Below are positions 7,968-15,800 of a stretch of 29,763 nt of DNA, piece after piece (the stretch's first letter is position 1; each line of letters starts with the position of its first letter). The translations under genes and the position numbers were made by a program. The stretch is taken from assembly GCA_002408065.1 (NCBI GenBank), contig DHQI01000030.1:1-29763 (forward strand). The letters are read 5' to 3'. The notes under the pieces were generated by a model. It worked only from the letters and a program-made list of their open reading frames with translations. It made no database searches and was not told the origin of the DNA. The stretch comes from Bacteroidales bacterium UBA5342 (lineage in GTDB: Bacteria > Bacteroidota > Bacteroidia > Bacteroidales > UBA5342).

Positions 7968-9770
7968 CTATTTCTTGATGGCGGCATCTAAACTGCTAAT
8001 CAGTTCGATAGAGCGATCATAAATAGTTTGGTTACTCACCGTAACTGCCGATGGGGCATAACGGGCAAATTCACACATATCCAACAAATCGTTCATTTCT
8101 GTTATCAGAACTTCGTCGACCTCTTGGTCTCGTAATATCTCTTTTACCCTGTCGCGGTTATGCTGTGATGAAGGTAAGTTAAGTTTATTGCTCAAATAAC
8201 CCCAGAGAGCATTCAACACTTCCTCGTAGAATTTTTCGTTATGATCCTGTTTCAATAGAGATTGGGCAATCTTCATACGTTTTTGAGCCATTTTATTGGC
8301 TTTTTTATGTTTCACACGAACAGTGTCTGCATTGTTTTTGCGCACCGTACGGAAGAGTATCAGGAGTCCGACAAATAACACTAAAGCTATCAGGTAAGAT
8401 AACTTAAACAAGGTAGAATCCACTAAAAATTTATTCAGAGGAATCAATTTGAAGTCACCGGTTTTGATAAAACGTATATCTTTTCCCAGGAATTTCACAT
8501 TTTCCTTGCTGGCAAAAGCCGTTACAACATTAGTATTTTCCTCGCCTTCACCTTTTTCTACCGTTAAATCAAAACTGGGAGTAGAAACTGTTTTATAACT
8601 TTTGGACGTAACGTCGAAATAAGAAATACTATGCGATGGAATCGTAAAGTTACCGGCATAACGTGGTATCACCAGATACTCAAAGGTACGCGTTCCACGC
8701 ACTCCTGAACTTGTATTCTTCAGATTATTGTTAACTTTGGGGTCATAGGTCTCAAAATCAGCGGGAAAATCTATACTTGGCGTATTAACTAATTTCAAAT
8801 TACCATTACCACTCAAGGTAATTTTTAGCGTGATTGGTTCATTGGCTTTTACGGTGGTATTGTCTACCGTAGCGTTAATCTTAATACCATTACCAGCTAT
8901 GCCCGAAAAATTAGCCGGTTTTCCTGCCGGAAAAGGATCAACTGTGATGGTTTGTGCTTTTGTCTTAAGTGATTTTCTAACATCTTGGTAGGTGGAGAAA
9001 AAATCACCAAACAGATCTTGCTGACCACGGTTAGAACGAATACGTATAACCGCATCGAGCTTAGCTTCGCCAATGCTTAACTTTCCGCTACGCTGCGGAT
9101 AGAGAAGGGTTTGGCGCAAGATAGCCGTGTTATAATTCTTTCCGTTGACATTCTCTATGGTGTAATTAATTTGTGATGGCTTCACCAAATCATAAGCTAA
9201 AAAACCATTATAATCGGGAAATTGTACATTATCCACGCCACCGATATTAGCACGGGTGTACAGTTTAACAGTAGACACAAGATACTCCTGTTGAAATACT
9301 TTGCGTTTCGTAACCGTAGTACGTAAGAAAACATCACTGCTAGAAATGCCACCAGAACTCTGTTGTGTCTTTTGGGCTTGCGGAGCATCCTCTGCCAGTA
9401 CTTTTATCGTGAGAGCGTTACTCTGGTAATGTTTTCCTTTGTGCTTTATAGTTGCAGCAGGTATGGTAAAAGTACCCTCCTTTTCAGCCATCATGATATA
9501 GGTAAATGTTTTAGAAACTTCTTTGGTCATTTTACCATTTATAATAGAGACACTGGAAGAGCTGGAAGTGCTTGGTCCTGCCAATGTGCGGAAAGCATTA
9601 AGGTCAACGCGCAACTCATTACTATTCACATCGGCATTGGCACTATAAGTCAAACGAAACTGATTACCAACGACTACTGCATTAGGAGCAGAAGCAGTGA
9701 AGGTCACATCTTGCCCGAATGCTATTGAAACAATTAAAGAAAAAAATATGTAAAGTGCTATTCGCTTCAT
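7968..9770 (-). CDS. batD: Aerotolerance protein BatD
   Basis: 600 residues. BatD is a membrane-anchored periplasmic protein of the Bacteroides aerotolerance system. A signal peptide (MKRIALYIFFSLIVSIAFG) is followed by a long beta-rich periplasmic region with repeated Ig-like segments, for example VGNQFRLTYSANADV and VKANEPITLKITLSGNGNLKL. One transmembrane helix lies near 455-475 (LSYLIALVLFVGLLILF). A cytoplasmic helical tail (about 480-600) contains LWGYLSNKLNLPSSQ and EFARYAPS, typical of the family. It follows batC in the operon but has its own promoter-like element and a 161-base gap before it. Confidence 0.9.
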   Translation of the reverse strand: MKRIALYIFFSLIVSIAFGQDVTFTASAPNAVVVGNQFRLTYSANADVNSNELRVDLNAFRTLAGPSTSSSSSVSIINGKMTKEVSKTFTYIMMAEKEGTFTIPAATIKHKGKHYQSNALTIKVLAEDAPQAQKTQQSSGGISSSDVFLRTTVTKRKVFQQEYLVSTVKLYTRANIGGVDNVQFPDYNGFLAYDLVKPSQINYTIENVNGKNYNTAILRQTLLYPQRSGKLSIGEAKLDAVIRIRSNRGQQDLFGDFFSTYQDVRKSLKTKAQTITVDPFPAGKPANFSGIAGNGIKINATVDNTTVKANEPITLKITLSGNGNLKLVNTPSIDFPADFETYDPKVNNNLKNTSSGVRGTRTFEYLVIPRYAGNFTIPSHSISYFDVTSKSYKTVSTPSFDLTVEKGEGEENTNVVTAFASKENVKFLGKDIRFIKTGDFKLIPLNKFLVDSTLFKLSYLIALVLFVGLLILFRTVRKNNADTVRVKHKKANKMAQKRMKIAQSLLKQDHNEKFYEEVLNALWGYLSNKLNLPSSQHNRDRVKEILRDQEVDEVLITEMNDLLDMCEFARYAPSAVTVSNQTIYDRSIELISSLDAAIKK

Positions 9771-9793
9771 TTTATATTTTGATTTTCAATCTG

Positions 9794-9801
9794 CAAAAGT
9801 A
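9794..9801 (-). promoter_or_regulatory. -7 box upstream of batD
   Basis: On the minus strand TACTTTTG fits TAnnTTTG and is followed by GCAGATTG, 23 bases before the batD start codon. No TTTG lies at the -33 distance. It could let batD and the genes below it be transcribed apart from the rest of the bat operon. The rest of the batC-batD gap (9802-9931) holds only low-complexity sequence with GAAGTC-like repeats. Confidence 0.45.
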
Positions 9802-9931
9802 GACATTAATGATTTAAAGACATAAACCTACAAGATAAAAAGATGCTTGAAGTCCGAAGTCGGGAGACCGGTGAATACCATCCCATATTCTAAGCTTCAT
9901 CCTTCAGAACTTTGAATCTTGAATTATTAAT

Positions 9932-10726
9932 CTACCAGTCCTTCTCCACCTGCTTGCTACGTGCTTTGGCTTTTTGTTTTTCCTTTTGTTCTTCCTGCAA
10001 ATCTTTCTCATCTTGCATCATAGCATTCAGAATCTTCTCCGCATCTTCTTTTGATATTTCGTCAGGACGAGGCTGCTGTTTTTGTTGTTGCTCTTGCTCC
10101 TGCTGATCTTGTTGCTGTTGTTGATCTTGCTGATCTTGATTTTGCTGATCTTGATTTTGCTTCTGATCTTGTTGCTGTTGTTGTTGCTGTTGTTGCTGTT
10201 GAGGACCTTCTTCTTTTAACTTTTGAGCCACTGCCAGATTATAACGCGTCTCATCATCAGCCGGATTGTTTCGCAACGAATTTTTATAAGCCTCAATGCT
10301 TTGGTCTAATATCTTACCAGCATCTGGCGCTTGCTGTTGCCCCTGAGTTTGTCCTTGCTGTTGCATTTGCTGCATTTGTTGCTGCTGCTGTTGCTGCAAG
10401 GCCATCTGATATTTTCCGAGATAAGCATTGCCCATATTATGATAAATCTCAGCTTTCTCCATTTTATCTTCAGAAGTTTCCGCCAATATATCTAGCTGTT
10501 CCAAAGCCTCATCCATCTTTTGCTGACGTATCGCAGAATTGGCAAGGTTATACTGAGCTTCGCGCAAGTCCGGATTCAAATCTAATGCTTTAATATAAGC
10601 CACTTCTGCTTCTGTAAAGGCAGAATCAGCATAAAAACGGTTACCTTTTCGCGCCATGGAACGTTCTTTTTGAGCCAAAGTACTCACACTAAACAGCAAC
10701 AATATATAGATTACAAAACGCTTCAT
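9932..10726 (-). CDS. batC: Aerotolerance TPR protein BatC
   Basis: 264 residues from the ATG at 10726 (MKRFVIYILLLFSVSTLAQ, a signal peptide). An in-frame ATG at 10738 overlaps the stop of the upstream gene, and the longest frame starts at 10786. TPR helices follow: GNRFYADSAFTEAEVAYIKALDL, AQYNLANSAIRQQKMDEALEQL, AEIYHNMGNAYLGKYQMAL and DDETRYNLAVAQKLKEE. Two glutamine-rich stretches interrupt and follow the TPRs, and the C-terminus is highly charged. BatC acts in the periplasm with BatA and BatB. The upstream stop TAA and the ATG are one base apart, so translation is probably coupled. Confidence 0.85.
   Translation of the reverse strand: MKRFVIYILLLFSVSTLAQKERSMARKGNRFYADSAFTEAEVAYIKALDLNPDLREAQYNLANSAIRQQKMDEALEQLDILAETSEDKMEKAEIYHNMGNAYLGKYQMALQQQQQQQMQQMQQQGQTQGQQQAPDAGKILDQSIEAYKNSLRNNPADDETRYNLAVAQKLKEEGPQQQQQQQQQQQDQKQNQDQQNQDQQDQQQQQDQQEQEQQQKQQPRPDEISKEDAEKILNAMMQDEKDLQEEQKEKQKAKARSKQVEKDW
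10073..10203 (-). repeat. Glutamine-codon tract in batC
   Basis: About 40 codons, nearly all CAA, CAG or GAT/GAA/AAC, encode a Q-rich linker with an unbroken run of 11 Gln. A second, shorter Q-rich stretch lies at 10332-10399. Mixed CAA and CAG codons lower the risk of slippage compared with a pure repeat, but length variation between strains is likely. Q-rich linkers are known in BatC homologues. Confidence 0.75.
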
Positions 10727-10727
10727 T

Positions 10728-11498
10728 TTACTTAACATAATCTTTTTCTCCTTGTACACTCTTAACGATATACAAAACTTTTTCAAGTTCTTCTTTTTCT
10801 CCAGAAATCAAGAAACTAACAGCACCTTCCGCACCGGCAATACCACCTTTGCCAACGACATTAACTTCCACGTTAGCGTAGGTTTTAATGGCTTCTATCT
10901 CTGTAAACAAGTCGCCCTCAAGGGACCAAACGTATGGAGCATTCCCTTTAGTTTCTTCCTTTATTTTTTTACTCCTTGCAGACATAACGGCAATATCCAT
11001 GCTACTATCCTTCTCAAGCCCTACCGGGATAATTATCTTGATGTCATTTTTCGCTGCAATAGGTGTAATAGTACCACAAGTACCACCAGTGGGATGCACT
11101 ATTATTACTCCTGCCTGACCTAAAGCATAATTAATAATATTAGCGCCTTTAAGGATAACATCATGACTGCCCATGTCCTCCAAAACAGAAGGAAAATCGC
11201 TATCAGAAACAGTTCCGTTTACTAAAACATATTCAGATCTTATGTTAGGTTTTTCCAGACTTTTGTCATTATTAGCTGGTTTTATATGTCCGTTAACATA
11301 ATCTCCATTTGCTAAAGTGACATTGGCTAACGCTTCTGCTACATAGGTGTTGGTTGTGCCTTTGGTTATGAGCACAGTACCATCTTTTAAGGCTGCTGCA
11401 ACAGCGGCATTTTTCTTCAAAGCCAAAGCTATCAAGCGTTTGCCCTCAGACACCGTTAAGCTGAACCAAGCTTTATGTGATGTAGATTCTTTGCTCAT
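10728..11498 (-). CDS. Unassigned protein with NagB/DeoR-sensor-like motifs, in the bat operon
   Basis: 256 residues, no signal peptide and no membrane helix, so cytosolic. The start ATG overlaps the batB stop (TGATG), and the stop is one base before the batC ATG, so it is translationally coupled on both sides. Residues 38-57 (LKDGTVLITKGTTNTYVAEA) resemble the phosphate-binding loop of DeoR sensor domains and related NagB/RpiA/CoA-transferase (ISOCOT) folds. HDVILKGANIIN (112-123) followed by a Gly-rich HPTGGTCGT loop (135-143) and IKIIIPVG also fit that fold. A small C-terminal segment (about 210-256: VEVNVVGKGGIAGAEGAV and an alpha-beta stretch) could be a second domain. I do not recognise a named family with certainty. 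It is not a standard Bat component. A ligand-binding or enzymatic role on a small phosphorylated or CoA compound is inference only. Confidence 0.7.
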   Translation of the reverse strand: MSKESTSHKAWFSLTVSEGKRLIALALKKNAAVAAALKDGTVLITKGTTNTYVAEALANVTLANGDYVNGHIKPANNDKSLEKPNIRSEYVLVNGTVSDSDFPSVLEDMGSHDVILKGANIINYALGQAGVIIVHPTGGTCGTITPIAAKNDIKIIIPVGLEKDSSMDIAVMSARSKKIKEETKGNAPYVWSLEGDLFTEIEAIKTYANVEVNVVGKGGIAGAEGAVSFLISGEKEELEKVLYIVKSVQGEKDYVK

Positions 11499-12514
11499 CA
11501 GAATAGTTTTACGTTTTTAAGATAACGATTTTTTCGTTCTAAAATAAAGATTTCCAAGACTAAAACAGCTAAAGCCAACCAAGCTAACCACTGAAATTGG
11601 TCGTCGTATTCGCTGTATACTTTAGCCTCAATCTCCGACTTTTCCATCTTGTTGATTTCGTTCAGTAGTTCGTTCAATCCAACTTTAGTATTATTAGCTC
11701 TAATACTTTTACCACCACCTGCTATCGCAATTTCGTGTAGCATTTTTTCGTCCAGTTTAGTGATAACGATATTACCTTCCCGGTCTTTGCGGAAGTTATT
11801 GTTTCCTCCTGCCGGTATAGGTGCACCTTTGGCCGATCCCATGCCTATAGTATAAACGACGATTCCTTTTTCCTGTGCTGCCTGAGCTGCTTTTATGGCA
11901 TCATCCTCGTGGTTTTCTCCATCAGTAATAACAATGATAGCACGGCTTACATCTTCTTGAGGACCAAATGAACGTATGCCCAGGTTTATTGCTTTTCCAA
12001 TAGCAGTTCCTTGTGTAGGTACGATGCCTGTGTTTATTGTTGATAGGAACATTTTAGCGGAAGCATAATCCGTAGTAATGGGTAACTGAGTATAAGCATC
12101 ACCAGCAAACACGATAAGCCCTATTTTATCATTTCCCAAACGATCAACCATTTGTGATATCGCTTGTTTAGCTCTTTCCAAACGGTTAGGCATAATATCC
12201 TCGGCCAGCATCGAATTAGAAACGTCAAGGGCAATTATTAATTCTACACCTTTCTTTGTCGTTGTTTGCAGCTTTGAGCCAAACTGAGGTCCGGCAACAA
12301 CAAATATCATAGCTGATATACCTAAAAGAGTCAGATAAAACTTCCACACAGGTCTTTTAGCTGATACATTAGGCATTAACTGATCCATCAGCATTTCTTC
12401 ACCAAAAGTGCGCAGCTGCTTTTTTCTTTTCGCCCGTCCCCAAACGAAAAGAGCAATTAGTAATGGGATAATTACTAACAAATAAAGTGTATCCGGATGT
12501 GCAAATCTAAACAT
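11498..12514 (-). CDS. batB: Aerotolerance vWA protein BatB
   Basis: 338 residues. An inner-membrane protein with a von Willebrand A domain between transmembrane helices: N-terminal helices (about 9-25 and 58-75), the vWA domain (about 90-290) and a C-terminal helix (about 309-325). The metal-binding MIDAS motif DVSNS (97-101) is intact, with the conserved Thr in PITTDY and the Asp in VITDGEN. BatB partners BatA and BatC. It starts 150 bases after batA; that gap holds a C/G-rich palindrome. Its stop overlaps the next gene's start. Confidence 0.9.
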   Translation of the reverse strand: MFRFAHPDTLYLLVIIPLLIALFVWGRAKRKKQLRTFGEEMLMDQLMPNVSAKRPVWKFYLTLLGISAMIFVVAGPQFGSKLQTTTKKGVELIIALDVSNSMLAEDIMPNRLERAKQAISQMVDRLGNDKIGLIVFAGDAYTQLPITTDYASAKMFLSTINTGIVPTQGTAIGKAINLGIRSFGPQEDVSRAIIVITDGENHEDDAIKAAQAAQEKGIVVYTIGMGSAKGAPIPAGGNNNFRKDREGNIVITKLDEKMLHEIAIAGGGKSIRANNTKVGLNELLNEINKMEKSEIEAKVYSEYDDQFQWLAWLALAVLVLEIFILERKNRYLKNVKLF

Positions 12515-12520
12515 ATATGC

Positions 12521-12565
12521 CCCCCTTAGTCCCCCCTAAGGGGGGAAACTGGTGAAGGTTACCAG
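12521..12565. repeat. C/G-rich palindromic repeat, copy 1 (batA-batB gap)
   Basis: A C-run (12521-12525), then CCCCCCTAAGGGGGG (12531-12545; 7-bp arms, one-base loop), then CTGGT/ACCAG (12549-12553 and 12561-12565). It begins 6 bases upstream of the batB start codon. The layout matches copy 2 at 15666-15709. A separate 7-bp dyad TGAGTCA/TGACTCA (12599-12605, 12629-12635) lies further upstream in the same gap. Confidence 0.7.
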
Positions 12566-12664
12566 CTGTTATTTCTTAATATAAAAATCTTACAAAAGTG
12601 AGTCAAATCATCGTTAATATCACCTCTCTGACTCATCCTCTTCGAAAAAGTCAGTAAAGGCAGC

Positions 12665-13648
12665 TTATGGTATGGTTCTCAGAACCGTGTTTCTCAATAA
12701 TACTTCAGCCATTAAAAGCATCAGAGCCAACACGGCATAGCGCCAATATTCTTCTGTTTTTTTGCTGTATTCTCTTTTCTCAATTTTCGTTTTTTCCAAC
12801 TCGTCAATTTTGGCATAGATGGCAGTCAATGCTTCATTGTTGGTAGCGCGAAAATATTCACCACCAGTATCAGCTGCAATCTTTTTGAGCAATGGCTCAT
12901 CGATCTTAACCGGCACTTGCTGGTAACGTGTTCCAAAAGCCGTTTGAACCGGAAAAGGAGCTGAGCCATTCGTGCCTACCCCGATAGTATAAACACGAAT
13001 ACCAAAGGTTTTAGCCATTTCGGCGGCCGTTTCCGGCGTTATTTCACCGGCATTGTTTTCTCCATCGGTAAGTAAGATAATGACTTTCGATTTAGCCTCA
13101 CTGTCCTTAATACGCGCAATGGCCGTTGCCAACCCCATACCAATAGCAGTACCGTCTTCTAACTCGATCTGCGGAATAGCCTTAAAAAGATTAATTAACA
13201 CGCTTTGGTCAGTCGTCAACGGACATTGCGTAAAACTCTCACCAGCAAAAACGACCAACCCCATTTTATCGTTATGACGACCTGCAACAAACTCTGTAGC
13301 TACGTTAATAGCCGCATCCAGACGATTAGGTTTCAAATCCTGTGCCTGCATACTTCCAGAGAGATCGATAGACATCACGATGTCAATTCCTTCGGTGGTA
13401 GTATTACTCCAATTACTTGTGGATTGCGGACGCGCTAATACAAAAATAATAACACCAAGCGCCATCATGCGTAGTAGAAATGGCAAATGACGCAAATAAT
13501 ATTTGTAAGATTTCCGCATCCCTTCAAAGCCACTTAAAGAGGAAATTTGAAGCGTCGCATTCATAGTATGTTGTTTCCACACATACCACCCTATCAGCGG
13601 GAGGAATAGGAGGTACAACCAAAAATATTCAGGATTAGCGTATGTCAT
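12665..13648 (-). CDS. batA: Aerotolerance vWA protein BatA
   Basis: 327 residues. An inner-membrane vWA protein and paralogue of BatB. N-terminal helices lie at about 8-24 and 55-72, the vWA domain at about 86-280, with MIDAS DLSGS (95-99), the Thr of PLTTDQ and the Asp of LLTDGEN all present. A C-terminal helix (about 306-322) ends near the stop. The family stretch GLVVFAGESFTQCPL is conserved. The order batA then batB matches other Bacteroidota. Confidence 0.9.
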   Translation of the reverse strand: MTYANPEYFWLYLLFLPLIGWYVWKQHTMNATLQISSLSGFEGMRKSYKYYLRHLPFLLRMMALGVIIFVLARPQSTSNWSNTTTEGIDIVMSIDLSGSMQAQDLKPNRLDAAINVATEFVAGRHNDKMGLVVFAGESFTQCPLTTDQSVLINLFKAIPQIELEDGTAIGMGLATAIARIKDSEAKSKVIILLTDGENNAGEITPETAAEMAKTFGIRVYTIGVGTNGSAPFPVQTAFGTRYQQVPVKIDEPLLKKIAADTGGEYFRATNNEALTAIYAKIDELEKTKIEKREYSKKTEEYWRYAVLALMLLMAEVLLRNTVLRTIP

Positions 13649-13668
13649 AATTTTAAGTCCTAATCTAA

Positions 13669-13687
13669 CCCTCCATCCAAGGGAGGG
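13669..13687. repeat. Short C/G-rich dyad upstream of batA
   Basis: CCCTCC (13669-13674) and GGAGGG (13682-13687) flank a 7-base loop, preceded by a CTAA-containing stretch as in the other copies. It lies 21 bases upstream of the batA start and is probably a degenerate member of the same intergenic family. Confidence 0.45.
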
Positions 13688-13699
13688 AAATGCGGATTG

Positions 13700-14725
13700 T
13701 TATTCTTTCTCGTTACTTATTTCCTTATTCTCAAGATTTTCTTCTGAAACTTTTTGTGTTACGGATTCTCCATCTTCAGGGAGATCGGAGGATTCCGGCA
13801 CAAATTTCGTTTCATCAACAAAACTGTAAGCTTCTTTGATGCAGCGTTCGCTCTCGTCCATCATCGGACGCATCTTGGCAAATTTCACTAAGTCAGCCAG
13901 TTTAAGTGTACTTTCAAGTTTTTTATAATGTTCTTTTGAAATAACATCTTTTATTTCATCCAATATCTCATCTGAGGTTTGCTCCATAGCTAATACATTA
14001 TAACGTCCTTCGATATAAGTACGCAGTGTATCAGTCAGCTCTGTGAAATATTCTTTTTCTTTTTCTTTTTGCCAAAGTTTCTCACTACGTATACGCTCCA
14101 ATTCACGGAAAGCGGTAATGTATGGCGGTTCTTTCGGTTTCGGTGGTGCTGCAAAGAGAGGCTCTTGCTTTTTAAAGCGCCGGTAAAGGGCCAATCCACC
14201 TAAAACAGCCGCCAATAATATGAACCATGCGAAGATATAGGGTGCAAACTCACGAAAGGTGTATTTGATTTTTTTTACCGGTTTTATGTCGAACACCCCA
14301 GCAATAGTATCGATCTGATAGGTGTACATTTTCAGTACTAAAGGGTTTGATTCTATAGCACCACCACCACTATTGGGCATTATCTCAAACTCAAAAGGTG
14401 GAATGTAATAAAAACCACTATCAAAGGATGTAATCAGTAACTCCTGCACTAAATGCTGACGACTGTCGTTCACAAAAGTGGTATCTATAACACCACGTTC
14501 CAAAACTTCAACCTTATCGACCAATGTGTCAAGAATCATAGGAAAAGCAATATCAGCATTACTGGGCTTGGTCATTTCCAGAGTTAGCTTAGTCTGATGA
14601 CCAATAAGCATAGTAACCGAGTCCAGCGTGGCTTTTACACTGACTTCATCGGCCATGACAACATTACCAGACAAAATGCCTGTAAACAAAATCAGTAGGA
14701 ATTTATTTCTTAATCTTTTAATCAT
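13700..14725 (-). CDS. Membrane-anchored Bat-operon protein (BatD/BatI-like)
   Basis: 341 residues. A signal peptide (MIKRLRNKFLLILFTGILSG) leads into a periplasmic beta domain (about 27-150) with VKATLDSVTMLIGHQTKLTLEM, similar in style to the repeats of BatD. A single transmembrane helix follows (about 161-181), then a cytoplasmic helical domain (ITAFRELERIRSEKLW, YFTELTDTLRTYIEGRYN, EMTSDEI-like and LKLADLVKFAKMRP) resembling the cytoplasmic tail of BatD and DUF4381-type proteins. The place between the DUF58 gene and batA fits the small BatI-like protein of many MoxR operons. The Bat link rests on context and architecture; the exact name is uncertain. The C-terminal 30 residues are Glu/Ser-rich. 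Confidence 0.75.
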   Translation of the reverse strand: MIKRLRNKFLLILFTGILSGNVVMADEVSVKATLDSVTMLIGHQTKLTLEMTKPSNADIAFPMILDTLVDKVEVLERGVIDTTFVNDSRQHLVQELLITSFDSGFYYIPPFEFEIMPNSGGGAIESNPLVLKMYTYQIDTIAGVFDIKPVKKIKYTFREFAPYIFAWFILLAAVLGGLALYRRFKKQEPLFAAPPKPKEPPYITAFRELERIRSEKLWQKEKEKEYFTELTDTLRTYIEGRYNVLAMEQTSDEILDEIKDVISKEHYKKLESTLKLADLVKFAKMRPMMDESERCIKEAYSFVDETKFVPESSDLPEDGESVTQKVSEENLENKEISNEKE

Positions 14726-14794
14726 TGTCTTTCGTAAACTATGATACTAAATATTGCAATTCTTCATGCCTCTTTCGAAACCACAGTCCTGGCC

Positions 14795-15661
14795 TCAGCC
14801 TCTCTGTTTAAACAATTTCATCAGACCTTTTACATAATCTTCATCGGTACGGATAGTAACATTGTCGACACCACACTTGGTGAAAACCCGACGTATTTCA
14901 TCCTGTCGCTTACGCCAATTCTTAGTGTATTGCACCCGCACATTTTTGTTGGAAGTATCTACCCACAAATCTTTGCCACTCTCAGCATCCAGCAGCTTTA
15001 CCAATCCCGCATCAGGTAGCTCTTCTTCACGCTTATCATAAACCTGTATACCAACCATATCGTGTTTTTTCGAAGCAATCATCATTGCATCCTCAAAACT
15101 GTCGTCCATAAAGTCGGAAATCACAAAAGTGGTACAACGCTTTTTGATAGCATTGGTTTGATAGCGCAATACGTCAGAAATATTGGTAGAGCGGTGCTCT
15201 GGATAAAAATTGATCAATTCGCGGATAATATGCAGCACGTGACTTTTTCCTTTTTTAGGCGGAATGAATTTTTCCACACGGTCCGAAAAAAAGATAATAC
15301 CTATTTTATCGTTATTCTGAATGGCCGAAAAAGCGAGAGTAGCGGCCATCTCGGTAATCATATTCTTTTTGAGCTGCGTCATAGAGCCAAACTCACGGCT
15401 ACCGGACACGTCTACCAAAAGCATCACAGTCAGTTCACGTTCTTCTTCAAAAATCTTGATATAAGGGTCGTTAAAACGTGCCGTCACGTTCCAGTCAATA
15501 TTACGGATATCGTCGCCATACTGGTATTCGCGTACCTCGCTAAAGGTCATACCACGCCCCTTAAACGCCGAATGATACTCTCCTGCAAAAATATTCTTGG
15601 AGAGACCACGCGTCTTTATTTCAATCTGCCGTACCCGTTTTAGTAAGTCTGTTGTTTCCAT
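14795..15661 (-). CDS. DUF58 family protein of the MoxR/Bat operon
   Basis: 288 residues, cytosolic. The DUF58 signature GMTFSEVREYQYGDDIRNID (38-57) is present, then WNVTARFNDPYIKIFEEER. A vWA-like domain follows with a MIDAS-type motif DVSGS (84-88). DUF58 proteins are standard partners of MoxR ATPases, probably as adaptors, but the exact role is not known. The gene lies 136 bases after moxR; that gap is filled by an inverted pair of C/G-rich repeats, the nearer of which directly abuts the ATG. Confidence 0.88.
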   Translation of the reverse strand: METTDLLKRVRQIEIKTRGLSKNIFAGEYHSAFKGRGMTFSEVREYQYGDDIRNIDWNVTARFNDPYIKIFEEERELTVMLLVDVSGSREFGSMTQLKKNMITEMAATLAFSAIQNNDKIGIIFFSDRVEKFIPPKKGKSHVLHIIRELINFYPEHRSTNISDVLRYQTNAIKKRCTTFVISDFMDDSFEDAMMIASKKHDMVGIQVYDKREEELPDAGLVKLLDAESGKDLWVDTSNKNVRVQYTKNWRKRQDEIRRVFTKCGVDNVTIRTDEDYVKGLMKLFKQRG

Positions 15662-15665
15662 GAGC

Positions 15666-15709
15666 CCCCTCTAGCTCCCCCTGAGGGGGAGAACTGGTAG
15701 GTAAACCAG
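15666..15709. repeat. C/G-rich palindromic repeat, copy 2 (DUF58 start)
   Basis: After CCCCCTCTAG comes CTCCCCCTGAGGGGGAG (15675-15691; perfect 8-bp arms, one-base loop), then CTGGT/ACCAG (15694-15698 and 15705-15709). Same order and spacing as copy 1. It starts 5 bases upstream of the DUF58 start codon. Confidence 0.75.
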
Positions 15710-15762
15710 CATTTATCTGTTATTAAATATTGTTAATTGCCACAAAATAATATCTTGCACTC

Positions 15763-15800
15763 TCTAACTCTCCCCCTTTTGGAGGAGTTGGAGGGGGCTA
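15763..15800. repeat. C/G-rich repeat, copy 3, inverted relative to copy 2
   Basis: CTAACTCTCCCCCTTTTGG and the following GAGGAGTTGGAGGGGGCTA match the reverse complement of copy 2 (its minus strand reads GTTCTCCCCCTCAGGGGGAG, then CTAGAGGGGGCT). Its last three bases, CTA, are the complement of the moxR TAG stop codon, so the element reaches into the end of moxR. Confidence 0.65.

Noticed and set aside
9842..9931. GAAGTC-like repeats and mixed low-complexity sequence between batC and batD
   Set aside because: Repeat units are short and irregular; it looks like common intergenic filler without a hairpin, promoter or gene.
10051..10593. 180-residue plus-strand open frame opposite batC
   Set aside because: It is the reverse of the CAA/CAG repeats and gives a Val/Ala/Asp-rich product without any motif; batC is clearly the real gene.
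15062..15643. 193-residue plus-strand open frame opposite the DUF58 gene
   Set aside because: Antisense shadow; no recognisable motif, and the DUF58 signature is on the other strand.
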